Assembly (NCBI RefSeq): GCF_024793895.1
Contig: NZ_JANUSB010000005.1
Location: forward strand, 163,722-227,721
Direction of reading: 5' to 3'
Length of the DNA: 64,000 bases
From: Serratia sp. AKBS12
Lineage (GTDB): Bacteria; Pseudomonadota; Gammaproteobacteria; Enterobacterales; Enterobacteriaceae
The notes beneath the pieces are model-generated. The model was not told where the DNA came from and searched no databases. It was given only the letters and a program-made list of their open reading frames with translations. A program made the translations under genes and the position numbers. Shown one piece after another: positions 46,690 through 56,175 of this stretch (positions within the stretch are counted from its first letter, which is position 1; each line of letters opens with the position of its first letter).

Positions 46690-47391
46690 TTATAGGTCAG
46701 CCGGATCGATCTGTTTCATTGCCTCCACCTTCATCAGCCAATGGTAGAGCGGTTCGAGCTGTTGAAACGCCTCGATCAGCATCGGCACCACATTGGCGCC
46801 GAACAGTTTTTCGACCTGATTATCGCTGACCATTACGGCAAAGGACTTACGGTGATACCAGGTCGAGATTTCCGCTGCCAGATCCTTTACCAGCAACCGT
46901 TTGTAGCTCTCGCCCACCAGTTCAAACGGCGGTTGGCAGCAGGCTGCCACCTCAAGAAACCGTTGGGGTTGGCGCCGTAGCGTATGGCGGAACAGATCCA
47001 TGGTTTGCTTGTTGGCACTGTAATAGCCCAAACCGTAACGCAGCAGATCGGGCCCAATTTCGAAGAAATACACCGGCGCGTCTTTCCAGTCTTTGCTTGG
47101 CCGTTTGAACGTCAGCCACATCCGGCTGCGATAGCGTGATTTGTCATGGGAAAACCGGGTATCGCGATGAAGGCGCGACAGCGTTTTGCCGATCGCCGGG
47201 CGAATTTCGAACTGCGGATCAATCATCAGCATCGCAGGGGCCAGGTCGTTCACCAGCGTGCGAAAAGGCGTAAGCAATTCCCGTTCATAGACATCGCGCC
47301 GTGCCTCAAACCAGTCTTTGTCGTTTTCAATCCGCACCTGTTGTAGGAAATCCAATCCCTGCTGACTAAAACCGTTGAACCGCTGCGCCAT
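46690..47391 (-). CDS. DUF2461 / TIGR02453 family protein
   Basis: 233-residue conserved protein of unknown function. Characteristic stretches are FNGFSQQGLDFLQQVRIENDKDWFEARRDVYE, FEIRPAIGKTLSRLHRDTRFSHDKSRYRSRMW and ALGYYS-like GLGYYSANKQ. No catalytic motif is known. Start at 47391 (MAQRF) behind GGGGAGAGAT; a GTG four codons upstream is possible. It is inserted between ilvY and ilvA, which are adjacent in E. coli. It is soluble, with no signal peptide. Confidence 0.88.
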   Translation of the reverse strand: MAQRFNGFSQQGLDFLQQVRIENDKDWFEARRDVYERELLTPFRTLVNDLAPAMLMIDPQFEIRPAIGKTLSRLHRDTRFSHDKSRYRSRMWLTFKRPSKDWKDAPVYFFEIGPDLLRYGLGYYSANKQTMDLFRHTLRRQPQRFLEVAACCQPPFELVGESYKRLLVKDLAAEISTWYHRKSFAVMVSDNQVEKLFGANVVPMLIEAFQQLEPLYHWLMKVEAMKQIDPADL

Positions 47392-47897
47392 ATCTCTCCC
47401 CACCGCTTTACCTTATCTACCATGGCGTAGATCCGCCCTCTGCCAGCGCGGCTTCACAAACACCCGCCGACGGCTGCGGAAATACGTCACATACAGATAA
47501 AAAATTATCCGATTACTACATAAAAACTCGCCGGCCGAACCGCACAGCAGCGTTGCAACCCGCAATACGCTGGTTCCCACCGCTCGCCCAGGTCGAGAAC
47601 ACCGCCAGTAACATGACCACCAGCATGACGAGGTAATATTTCAGCAATACCACACCGCTATTTTTGCTCTGTACCAGCAGGATCAGCGTCATCGACACTG
47701 CCATCATCCTCTCGGGTAATGCCTGGATAACGCCGATCAAATATTGCCCGGTCGTCTTGATATTGTTCGCCGGCGGCGACGGCGTAGCACTGATACCACC
47801 GCCGACAAACGCCATCGCGTTGTTCCGCGTTGCCTGCCACCGCAACCGAAGCCCGTTTTGGATCGCCTCGGTTGGATAACGCCCGGCTCGCACTTCC
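47392..47897. other. 506-bp interval with a possible gene remnant
   Basis: No recognised gene. A minus-strand frame (47516-48007) overlaps the end of ilvA and encodes a hydrophobic stretch (MMAVSMTLILLV..LLKYYLVMLVVMLLAVFSTW, about residues 100-140). Its first part is out-of-frame ilvA and it shows no family similarity, so a decayed small membrane gene is possible but unproven. Confidence 0.3.
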
Positions 47898-49442
47898 TTA
47901 GCCCTGCAAAAAGAAGCGAAATGCCGGGTTAGTGGTTTCATCATGAAAATCATAGCCCAGCGCCGCCAGGTGCTGTTCAAACTCCGGTTCGGTTTGCGAC
48001 AGCTCAAAACCCGCTAGCACGCGACCGAAATCAGTGCCATGGCTGCGATAATGGAACAACGAGATATTCCAGTGGGTGCCCAGGGTATGGAGAAACTTCA
48101 GCAGTGCGCCCGGCGACTCCGGAAACTCGAAGCTGTACAGACGCTCGCGTAACGGCTTGGAAGGCCGCCCGCCCACCATATAGCGCACGTGCAGCTTGGC
48201 CATTTCGTCGTCGGACAGATCCACTACCTGATAGCCGCCGGCCGCCAGTTCACTGATGATTTCCTGGCGTTCCGTATGGCCGCGCGTCAAACGCACGCCG
48301 ACAAAAATGCAGGCGTTATCAGCATCGGCATAACGATAGTTGAACTCGGTTACCGCCCGGCCCCCCAGCAGTTGGCAAAACTTGAGGAAGCTGCCCTTCT
48401 GTTCAGGGATCGTGACCGCAAGCAGCGCTTCACGCTGCTCACCCAGTTCACAGCGTTCAGAAACGTAGCGCAAACCATGGAAGTTGAGATTAGCGCCGGA
48501 CAGCACGTGAGCCAATCGTTCCCCCTGGATGTCATGCTGCTGCACATACTTCTTCAAACCGGCCAGCGCCAGTGCGCCCGAGGGCTCGGCGATGGCGCGT
48601 ACATCCTCGAACAGATCCTTCACCGCCGCGCAGATGGCATCGCTGTCAACGGTGATGACATCGTCGAGATATTCGCGACACAGCCGAAAGGTTTCATTGC
48701 CAATGCGTTTCACCGCCACGCCTTCGGCAAACAGCCCAACGCGTGGCAGATCCACCGGCTGCCCGGCGTCCAACGCCGCACGCAGGCAGGCGGAGTCTTC
48801 GGCTTCGACGCCAATCACCTTGATCTGCGGCATCAACTGCTTGATCAATACCGCCACCCCTGCCGCCAGCCCTCCGCCACCGACCGGCACGAACACGCGA
48901 TCCAGGTGCGCATCCTGCTGGAGCAGCTCCATCGCCAGCGTCCCCTGACCGGCAATCACCGCCGGATGATCGAACGGCGGTACAAAGGTCATACCCTGCT
49001 GCTCGGAAAGTTCGATCGCCTTGGCTTTGGCTTCGTCAAAATTGGCGCCATGCAATAGCACTTCGCCGCCGAAACCGCGCACCGCATCCACTTTGATATC
49101 GGCAGTCGATACCGGCATCACAATCAGCGTCTTGATACCAAGGCGGCTACCGGAAAGCGCCACGCCCTGTGCATGGTTACCGGCCGACGCCGTCACCACG
49201 CCGCGCGCCTTTTGTTCTTCGTCCAGCCCGGCAATCATGGCATAGGCCCCGCGCAGCTTGAAGCTGTGCACCGGCTGCCGATCTTCGCGCTTTACCAGCA
49301 CGATATTACCGAGGCGCGCGGAGATTTTGTCCATCGCCTGCAACGGGGTGACTTGCGCCACCTCGTAAACCGGCGAGCGGAGCACCGCACGCAAATATTC
49401 GGCGCCGCAGGGGGCGTCGGGTAGGGGTTGTGATACCGCCAT
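47898..49442 (-). CDS. ilvA: biosynthetic threonine ammonia-lyase
   Basis: 514-residue PLP enzyme making 2-oxobutanoate from threonine, the committed step of isoleucine synthesis. The PLP lysine lies in HSFKLRGAYA, the phosphate loop is VGGGGLAAG, and two C-terminal ACT-like domains (from about residue 335) provide isoleucine feedback inhibition. Length is identical to E. coli IlvA. It is the last gene of ilvGMEDA, 5 bp after ilvD. Confidence 0.98.
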   Translation of the reverse strand: MAVSQPLPDAPCGAEYLRAVLRSPVYEVAQVTPLQAMDKISARLGNIVLVKREDRQPVHSFKLRGAYAMIAGLDEEQKARGVVTASAGNHAQGVALSGSRLGIKTLIVMPVSTADIKVDAVRGFGGEVLLHGANFDEAKAKAIELSEQQGMTFVPPFDHPAVIAGQGTLAMELLQQDAHLDRVFVPVGGGGLAAGVAVLIKQLMPQIKVIGVEAEDSACLRAALDAGQPVDLPRVGLFAEGVAVKRIGNETFRLCREYLDDVITVDSDAICAAVKDLFEDVRAIAEPSGALALAGLKKYVQQHDIQGERLAHVLSGANLNFHGLRYVSERCELGEQREALLAVTIPEQKGSFLKFCQLLGGRAVTEFNYRYADADNACIFVGVRLTRGHTERQEIISELAAGGYQVVDLSDDEMAKLHVRYMVGGRPSKPLRERLYSFEFPESPGALLKFLHTLGTHWNISLFHYRSHGTDFGRVLAGFELSQTEPEFEQHLAALGYDFHDETTNPAFRFFLQG

Positions 49443-49447
49443 GATGC

Positions 49448-51298
49448 TTAGCCTCCCAGCTTGCTCTTGTCGCGTACCGCACCCTTGTCGGCGCTGGTTG
49501 CCAGCGTCGCGTAAGCGCGCAGTGCATAGGACACCTGACGCTCACGGGCTTTTGGCGTCCAGGCCGCATCACCCCGTGCCAGTTCGGCTTCACGACGGGC
49601 CGCCAGTTCGCGGTCCGCTACATCCAGCACGATGCCGCGGTTTGGAATGTCGATATCAATCATGTCGCCGTCCTGCACCAGCCCAATGACGCCGCCGCTC
49701 GCCGCTTCCGGCGAAGCATGGCCGATAGACAGGCCGGAGGTACCGCCGGAAAATCGCCCGTCGGTAATCAGTGCGCAAGACTTGCCCAGCCCCATGGATT
49801 TCAGGTAGGTGGTCGGGTACAGCATTTCCTGCATCCCCGGCCCACCCTTCGGCCCTTCATAGCGGATCACTACTACGTCGCCCGCCACCACTTTGCCGCC
49901 GAGGATCGCGTCCACCGCATCTTCCTGGCTTTCATACACTTTGGCCGGCCCGCGGAAGGTCAGACTGTCCTTATCCACACCGGCGGTCTTCACGATGCAG
50001 CCATCTTCGGCCAGATTGCCATACAGCACCGCCAACCCGCCATCCTGGCTATAGGCGTGCTCGCGGGTACGAATGCAGCCTTCCTGGCGATCGGTGTCCA
50101 GCGAATCCCAACGGCAGTCCTGCGAAAATGCCTGCGTGGTGCGGATACCCGCCGGGCCGGCCGAGTACATTTTCTTCACGCTTTCGTCACTGGTCAGCAT
50201 GACGTCATAGGCATCCAGCGTCTGCGGCAGGTTAAGGCCCAACACGTTGCTGACGTCGCGGTTCAGCAGTTCGGCGCGATCCAGCTCGCCAAGAATGCCG
50301 ATCACTCCGCCGGCACGGTGAACGTCTTCCATATGGTATTTCTGCGTGCTCGGTGCCACTTTGCACAGGTGCGGCACCTTGCGAGACAGGCGATCGATGT
50401 CCGCCATGGTGAAATCGATTTCGCCTTCCTGCGCCGCCGCCAACAGGTGCAGCACGGTGTTGGTCGAGCCGCCCATGGCGATATCCAGCGTCATGGCATT
50501 TTCGAACGCCGCCTTGTTGGCGATATTACGCGGCAGCGCGGTTTCGTCATCTTGCTGATAATAACGTTTGGTCAGTTCGACGATGCGTTTACCGGCGTTG
50601 AGGAACAGGTCCTTACGATCGGCGTGGGTCGCCAGCAGCGAGCCGTTGCCAGGCTGAGACAGCCCCAGAGCTTCGGTCAGACAGTTCATCGAGTTGGCGG
50701 TGAACATGCCGGAACAAGAACCGCAGGTTGGGCAGGCGGAGCGTTCAATCTGTTCACTGTCGGCATCGCTGACGTTCGGGTTGGCCCCTTGAATCATCGC
50801 ATCGATCAGATCCAGTTTGATGATCTTGTCAGACAGCTTGGTTTTACCGGCTTCCATCGGACCGCCGGACACGAAAATCACCGGAATATTCAAACGCAGC
50901 GACGCCATCAGCATCCCTGGGGTGATTTTGTCGCAGTTGGAAATGCACACCATCGCATCCGCGCAGTGCGCATTGACCATGTATTCCACCGAATCGGCAA
51001 TCAGTTCGCGCGAAGGCAGCGAATAGAGCATGCCACCGTGGCCCATGGCAATGCCGTCATCCACGGCAATGGTGTTGAACTCTTTCGCCACGCCGCCGGA
51101 CGCTTCGATCTGCTCGGCAACCAGCTTGCCCAGATCGCGCAAATGCACGTGGCCTGGCACGAACTGGGTGAAGGAGTTGACCACCGCAATGATCGGCTTG
51201 CCGAAATCGGCGTCGGTCATGCCGGTCGCGCGCCATAATGCGCGGGCGCCCGCCATATTGCGGCCGTGGGTGGTGGTGGCTGAACGTAACTTAGGCAT
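49448..51298 (-). CDS. ilvD: dihydroxy-acid dehydratase
   Basis: 616-residue Fe-S enzyme dehydrating dihydroxy acids to 2-oxo acids, the third common step. Cluster cysteines appear in [13 protein letters not shown] and [17 protein letters not shown]; the C-terminal [23 protein letters not shown] is conserved. It opens [27 protein letters not shown]. Length equals E. coli IlvD. Iron-sulfur dependence makes it sensitive to oxidative stress. Confidence 0.98.
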   Translation of the reverse strand: MPKLRSATTTHGRNMAGARALWRATGMTDADFGKPIIAVVNSFTQFVPGHVHLRDLGKLVAEQIEASGGVAKEFNTIAVDDGIAMGHGGMLYSLPSRELIADSVEYMVNAHCADAMVCISNCDKITPGMLMASLRLNIPVIFVSGGPMEAGKTKLSDKIIKLDLIDAMIQGANPNVSDADSEQIERSACPTCGSCSGMFTANSMNCLTEALGLSQPGNGSLLATHADRKDLFLNAGKRIVELTKRYYQQDDETALPRNIANKAAFENAMTLDIAMGGSTNTVLHLLAAAQEGEIDFTMADIDRLSRKVPHLCKVAPSTQKYHMEDVHRAGGVIGILGELDRAELLNRDVSNVLGLNLPQTLDAYDVMLTSDESVKKMYSAGPAGIRTTQAFSQDCRWDSLDTDRQEGCIRTREHAYSQDGGLAVLYGNLAEDGCIVKTAGVDKDSLTFRGPAKVYESQEDAVDAILGGKVVAGDVVVIRYEGPKGGPGMQEMLYPTTYLKSMGLGKSCALITDGRFSGGTSGLSIGHASPEAASGGVIGLVQDGDMIDIDIPNRGIVLDVADRELAARREAELARGDAAWTPKARERQVSYALRAYATLATSADKGAVRDKSKLGG

Positions 51299-51379
51299 GC
51301 TCTTTTCACTCCAATATAGGCTGTTTTGTCCGAGCGGCGAACGAACCGCACGGACATGATGTCTGTCTGTCGTTATGGC

Positions 51380-52306
51380 TTATGCGTTGATTGGATCTAA
51401 CCAGCCGTATTTATCTTCGGTTTTACCGGTAAACAGGCCAAAGAATGCCTGCTGGATCTGTTTGGTGACTGGGCCGCACTTACCAATGCCGACCTGAATG
51501 CCGTCAACGCTGCGAACCGGCGTGATTTCCGCTGCGGTACCGGACATGAATACTTCGTCAGCCAGGTACAGCGACTCGCGCGACAGCACCTGCTCACGTA
51601 CTTCAAAGCCCATGTCCTTCGCCAGCTTGATGATCGCGTCACGGGTGATGCCCGGCAGTGCCGATGAGGTAAACGGCGGGGTGAACAGTACGCCGTCTTT
51701 GACTTCAAACAGGTTTTCACCCGCACCTTCGGAGATATAGCCGTGCACGTCCAGCGCAATGCCCTCCTGATAACCATGGCGGCGCGCTTCGCTACCCACC
51801 AGCAACGAGGACAGGTAGTTACCGCCGGCTTTGGCCGCGGTTGGAATGGTGTTTGGCGCAACACGTTGCCAAGAGGAAACCATCGCGTCGATGCCTTGAT
51901 CCAGCGCTTCTTCACCCAGATATGCGCCCCAAGGAAACGCCGCGATAATCACGTCTGTCTGGTAGCCGGCCGGCGGATTCACCCCCATACCCACGTCGCC
52001 GACGAACACCAGCGGGCGAATATAGGCGCTGACCAGATTATTTTTACGCAGCGTGGCGCGGCAGGCTTCCATCAGCTCATCCACGCTTTGCGACACCGGC
52101 ATGCGGTAAATTTTTGCCGAATCATGCAAACGCTGCATGTGTTCACGATGGCGGAACACGACCGGGCCTTTGTGCGAATCATAACAACGCACCCCTTCAA
52201 ACACCGAAGTGCCGTAGTGCAGCGCGTGAGACATCACGTGCACTTTGGCGTCAGCCCAAGGAACCATCTCACCATTGAACCAAATATAATCGGCTTTGCT
52301 CGTCAT
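51380..52306 (-). CDS. ilvE: branched-chain amino acid aminotransferase
   Basis: 308-residue fold-type IV PLP transaminase for the last step of Ile, Val and Leu synthesis. The catalytic lysine is in AAKAGGNYLSSLL. ALHYGTSVFEGVRCY, SEGAGENLF and MSGTAAEITPVRSVDG are family motifs. A strong AAGGAAAAG precedes the ATG. The 81-bp gap to ilvD contains no gene. Confidence 0.98.
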   Translation of the reverse strand: MTSKADYIWFNGEMVPWADAKVHVMSHALHYGTSVFEGVRCYDSHKGPVVFRHREHMQRLHDSAKIYRMPVSQSVDELMEACRATLRKNNLVSAYIRPLVFVGDVGMGVNPPAGYQTDVIIAAFPWGAYLGEEALDQGIDAMVSSWQRVAPNTIPTAAKAGGNYLSSLLVGSEARRHGYQEGIALDVHGYISEGAGENLFEVKDGVLFTPPFTSSALPGITRDAIIKLAKDMGFEVREQVLSRESLYLADEVFMSGTAAEITPVRSVDGIQVGIGKCGPVTKQIQQAFFGLFTGKTEDKYGWLDPINA

Positions 52307-52327
52307 TGTTCTTTTCCTTCTTTCGCT

Positions 52328-52585
52328 TTAGGCGCGTATTTGTTGTGATGTTTGCTGCTGGATATCTACTCGGGAGACATCCATCAGTTTGCTTAATTGT
52401 GATGACAGTAAGTCCACCGGACGCTGGCTGGCAACGGTCAATTCAATATTGATATTGTCGCTATTCAGGCCAGCAGCCATATTCATAGCACAAACCTGAA
52501 AGCCGCGATGACGCACGACGCGCAATACGCGCTCTAACATTTCTGGGCGAAAGCGGGCCTGGATCGAGAGTTGATGCTGCATCAT
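52328..52585 (-). CDS. ilvM: acetolactate synthase II small subunit
   Basis: 85-residue ACT-domain regulatory subunit of AHAS II ([29 protein letters not shown]..). It is short, as typical of IlvM, and AHAS II is valine-insensitive in E. coli. It overlaps ilvG by 4 bp (ATGA), so the two subunits are translationally coupled. Confidence 0.96.
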   Translation of the reverse strand: MMQHQLSIQARFRPEMLERVLRVVRHRGFQVCAMNMAAGLNSDNINIELTVASQRPVDLLSSQLSKLMDVSRVDIQQQTSQQIRA

Positions 52586-54228
52586 GATACTTTCTCCAAC
52601 ATGGTTTCGTTGCCTGCGCCCGGCGGTACCAACGGCCAGACGTTTTCGAGTTCATCAATGGAAACCTGCAACAGATAAGGCCCTTCGCTGTTGAGCAAGG
52701 CGTCGAGTGCGTCTGCGACCTGGTCTTTACGGGTAATACGCTGGCCGGGAATGCCGAAGGCGCTGGCCAGCATCAGAAAATCGGGGTTATCAGACAGGTT
52801 GGTTTCACTGTAGCGCCCGTCAAAGAACAGTTGCTGCCACTGGCGAACCATGCCCAACCGCTGGTTGTCCAGTAACACGATTTTCAGCGGCAACCCCTTG
52901 CGTTTTATGGTGCCCAGCTCCTGCACGTTCATCATGAAAGAGCCATCCCCCGACACGCAGATCACCATGTCGTCCGGGCGCGCCACCTGGGCGCCCACCG
53001 CGGCGGGAACGCCAAAGCCCATGGTGCCCAGACCGCTGGAGGTAATGAAGTTCTCCGGGCGGTCGAAGCACATGTGCTGTGCGGTCCACATCTGATGCTG
53101 GCCGACGTCGGTTGTCACCACCGTATTAGCCGGCATGCGCTCGGACAACTGCTTGAGCAGCAGTGGCGCGTAGATCGGCTGGCCGGGATGATCGTAACGC
53201 CAGGTGTGGTCCTGTTTCAGTTCGGCGACCCGCTGTTGCCAACCGGCAATCTGCAGCGGCTGCTGCAGGGCCGGCAGCAGCGTTTTCAAATCACCCTGCA
53301 GCGCCACGTGCGCCTGACGCAGTTTGTTCATTTCCGCCGGATCGATATCCATGTGGATCACCTTGGCATGCGGAGCAAAGGCATTCAACTTGCCGGTGAC
53401 GCGATCGTCAAAACGCGCGCCGACCGCCACCAGCAGATCGCACTCCTGCACCGCCAGGTTGGCCGCTTTGGTGCCATGCATGCCCAGCATGCCGAGGTAA
53501 TACGCATGTCGGGCGTCAGGGGCACCCAGACCCTTCAGCGTCGCAACTGCCGGGATGTGCGTCATGGCGATAAACTCGCGCAATGCCGGTACCGCCTGCG
53601 CCATACCAACGCCGCCGCCGACGTACAACACCGGTTTTTTCGCCTGCACCAACAGCGTGGCAGCCTGCGCCAGTGCCTCGGTCGGGTGGCAGAACTCATC
53701 CTCGACCGGCATCAGGTGTGGCGGCAAATCGCCTTGCGCCAATTGAATGTCTTTGGGGATATCGATCAGTACCGGCCCTGGGCGGCCACTGGCAGCGATG
53801 GCGAATGCCTCAGCCATGATGCCAGGCAGTGCCTCCAGCGACTCCACCAGGAAACTGTGCTTGGTACAGGCCAACGACAGGCCCAGCACGTCGATCTCCT
53901 GGAAAGCATCAGTACCGATCAGCTGTGACCCTACCTGGCCGGTGATGGCGACAACCGGTACCGAATCCAGCAGAGCATCGGCCAGACCGGTGATCAGATT
54001 GGTGGCGCCCGGGCCGGAGGTGGCGATACATACGCCGGTTTTACCGGTGGCGCGCGCATAACCGATGGCCGCCATGGCGGCGCCTTGCTCGTGGCGGCAC
54101 AGCAGATGTTCCACCCCACCGTCATACAACGCATCGTAGACCGGCATGATTGCACCGCCCGGATAGCCGAATACCGTATCAACACCCTGCGCACGCAACG
54201 CTTGAACCACCCACTGAGCACCATTCAT
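52582..54228 (-). CDS. ilvG: acetolactate synthase II large subunit, intact
   Basis: 548-residue ThDP/FAD enzyme condensing pyruvate with pyruvate or 2-oxobutanoate. Seen are [38 protein letters not shown] with the catalytic glutamate, and the ThDP/Mg motif [15 protein letters not shown]. The frame is continuous end to end, unlike the frameshifted E. coli K-12 allele, so AHAS II should be active. First structural gene after the ilvL attenuator. Confidence 0.98.
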   Translation of the reverse strand: MNGAQWVVQALRAQGVDTVFGYPGGAIMPVYDALYDGGVEHLLCRHEQGAAMAAIGYARATGKTGVCIATSGPGATNLITGLADALLDSVPVVAITGQVGSQLIGTDAFQEIDVLGLSLACTKHSFLVESLEALPGIMAEAFAIAASGRPGPVLIDIPKDIQLAQGDLPPHLMPVEDEFCHPTEALAQAATLLVQAKKPVLYVGGGVGMAQAVPALREFIAMTHIPAVATLKGLGAPDARHAYYLGMLGMHGTKAANLAVQECDLLVAVGARFDDRVTGKLNAFAPHAKVIHMDIDPAEMNKLRQAHVALQGDLKTLLPALQQPLQIAGWQQRVAELKQDHTWRYDHPGQPIYAPLLLKQLSERMPANTVVTTDVGQHQMWTAQHMCFDRPENFITSSGLGTMGFGVPAAVGAQVARPDDMVICVSGDGSFMMNVQELGTIKRKGLPLKIVLLDNQRLGMVRQWQQLFFDGRYSETNLSDNPDFLMLASAFGIPGQRITRKDQVADALDALLNSEGPYLLQVSIDELENVWPLVPPGAGNETMLEKVS

Positions 54229-54314
54229 GGTTATTCCCCCGCCATCTTGCGGGATTTGCAGGATTTTATTCTGTTGTACATTCTCTGCTCCTCACTTCAC
54301 TTTTCTCTTGCCAA

Positions 54315-54347
54315 TAAAAAACCCCCGGACCTGACGGTGCGGGGGTT
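54315..54347 (-). terminator. ilvGMEDA attenuator
   Basis: Minus-strand hairpin AACCCCCG-N12-CGGGGGTT followed by TTTTT, between the ilvL stop and ilvG. It is the transcription attenuator controlled by translation of ilvL. Confidence 0.93.
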
Positions 54348-54370
54348 CTCTTGCGATTCTGGCTTGTTTT

Positions 54371-54469
54371 CTAAGCCATTCTTCGTCCAAGTGCAGCCCC
54401 GCACGGTGGGATAATAATCACCACCACGCTAATCACGACTAGGCTAATCACTTGGGCAAAGGCTTTCAT
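54371..54469 (-). CDS. ilvL: ilv operon leader peptide
   Basis: 32-residue peptide MKAFAQVISLVVISVVVIII.. ending in LGRRMA. Nearly half of its codons are Val, Ile or Leu, so ribosome stalling when charged branched-chain tRNAs are scarce would prevent attenuator formation. It aligns with E. coli IlvL, including the PPCGAALGR segment. Its stop is 24 bp before the attenuator stem. Confidence 0.97.
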   Translation of the reverse strand: MKAFAQVISLVVISVVVIIIPPCGAALGRRMA

Positions 54470-54601
54470 AATAGGGTTGTTCACTGTGCTCGTGTCGAAC
54501 TAATACCTACAGAGGTACCATAGTCATGCGCGGCGTGACAACATTTTTTTGCGTTATTATTCGACGCGGCCTGGTCATACCTCAAGCAAAGTGCTGCGTT
54601 T

Positions 54602-55834
54602 TCAAACGTTAGCGTGCACTTTCGGTACTTTGACCGTACCGGCGATCGCTTTGCCACGCGTGTCCTTGCCAAAAAACATCAGCACGGCAATTACGATAGC
54701 CACCGTACCAGCAATGATTGCCATCGCCATGCCGTAGTTATGGCCATGACGTTCGGCGATGGTGGCCTGTAAGGTCGCATTGACCGACGCAATCAAATTA
54801 CCCAACTGATAGACAAATCCCGGCAGCACGGCGCGCGTATTGCTCGGCACCAGCTCATTAAGATAGGTCGGCACCACTCCCCAGGCGCCCTGCACCATAA
54901 ACTGCATCAGAAACGCCCCGAGCCCCAGCATCAGTGAACCGCTGGAAAAAGCCCACAGCGGAATCACCGGAAGCGCCAACAGCGCAGCGATGATAATCGC
55001 CTTCTTGCGACCGATTTTTTCCGACAGCACGCCAAACAGCACTCCGCCGATAATTGACGCGATATTGTAGCTAATGGCGATGATACTGACGGTTTCAGGG
55101 GAGAAACCGTGCTGGACTTTCAAAAACACCGGATACATATCCTGCGTGCCGTGCGAGAAGAAATTGAATGCCGCCATCAGCAATACCAGATAAATACACA
55201 GCTTCCAATGGCTCTTCAGCACCGGCAGCAACGCGGTGCTTTCCTTGCGTTCTCGCGCCGCCATCCACACCGGTGATTCCTGGACAAAATAATAAATAAA
55301 CGGCAACAGCAGAATCGGCAGCGCACCGATGACAAACATGCCGCGCCACCCCACCACGTCAAACAGCAGGCCATAAACCACTGCCGCCAGCAAATAGCCA
55401 AACGGGTAACCAGCCTGGAAAATACCGGACATCAGACCCCGTGAGCGATCCGGAATGGTTTCCATCGCCAGCGATGAGGCCACGCCCCAGATCCCCCCCA
55501 TCGCGACCCCGTATAGCACGCGCAATATCAGGAATACCGTCAGCGATGGCGCAGCGGCAGAGAGCAGCTCAAAAACCGAGAAAAAGACGATATTGAGCAT
55601 CAGAATCGGTTTGCGCCCGTACTTCTCCGCCGCGCGACCAAACAGCAATGCGCCAATCGGCCGTACCGCCAGCGTCAGTAAAATGGCCAGCGTGACTTCT
55701 TCCATACCGACATGAAACGCCTGTGCGATATCACTCAGCAGGAAAACCAGCACGAAGAAATCAAAAGCGTCGAGCGTCCAACTGGAAAAGCTGGCGATGG
55801 CTGCATTGCGTTGCAGCGAGGTCCAACCAAACAT
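54602..55834 (-). CDS. MFS transporter, SHS (lactate/sialate) type
   Basis: 410-residue twelve-helix permease of the sialate:H+/lactate group. Features are SSWTLDAFDFFVLVFLLSDIA, the loop FGRAAEKYGRKPILM, RVLYGVAMGGIWGVASSLAMETIPDRSRG and FGVLSEKIGRKKAII. Substrate uncertain: a monocarboxylate is most likely by family. Divergent from comM across about 340 bp containing a perfect palindrome. Confidence 0.87.
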   Translation of the reverse strand: MFGWTSLQRNAAIASFSSWTLDAFDFFVLVFLLSDIAQAFHVGMEEVTLAILLTLAVRPIGALLFGRAAEKYGRKPILMLNIVFFSVFELLSAAAPSLTVFLILRVLYGVAMGGIWGVASSLAMETIPDRSRGLMSGIFQAGYPFGYLLAAVVYGLLFDVVGWRGMFVIGALPILLLPFIYYFVQESPVWMAARERKESTALLPVLKSHWKLCIYLVLLMAAFNFFSHGTQDMYPVFLKVQHGFSPETVSIIAISYNIASIIGGVLFGVLSEKIGRKKAIIIAALLALPVIPLWAFSSGSLMLGLGAFLMQFMVQGAWGVVPTYLNELVPSNTRAVLPGFVYQLGNLIASVNATLQATIAERHGHNYGMAMAIIAGTVAIVIAVLMFFGKDTRGKAIAGTVKVPKVHANV

Positions 55835-55980
55835 AACGTTATCCCTATCGTTGAGTACGAAGTCATTGAGGTTCTATGGCTGCCGCGTCTGAATGCGCGG
55901 CGGTCAGGCATTGTTAAAAACATGATGGTTATTTTAAACAATTGTTAAATACACCCATTAACCCTCAGGTTGCAACTTGC

Positions 55981-55992
55981 TTAGCATGCTAA
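55981..55992. promoter_or_regulatory. nested palindrome in the MFS/comM divergent region
   Basis: Perfect TTAGCATGCTAA flanked by TGCAA (55971-55975) and TTGCA (55997-56001), nearly symmetric around the same centre, about 150 bp upstream of the MFS gene. Operator-like, with no T-run; regulator unknown. Confidence 0.45.
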
Positions 55993-56175
55993 TTTGTTGC
56001 AGCGATCGTGTAAGTGTTAGGAGGTATTGCGGCAAGCTGCGAGATAACGCGTAAAAAAAGCGTTTCTTATTGAAATTCAATATTTTTATTGGGAGACAGT
56101 ACGCAGTCTCAGCGATAGGGCACTGCATGTTACAAGGTTAACTGGCACGTTATGGCTCTCAGCAAGGAGAGTTCT

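Noticed and set aside
49718..51238. 506-residue plus-strand frame opposite ilvD
   Set aside because: Shadow frame rich in His/Gln/Arg; ilvD is complete on the minus strand.
52582..54228. Possible ilvG frameshift as in E. coli K-12
   Set aside because: The reading frame is continuous through all ThDP and FAD motifs to the ilvM overlap.
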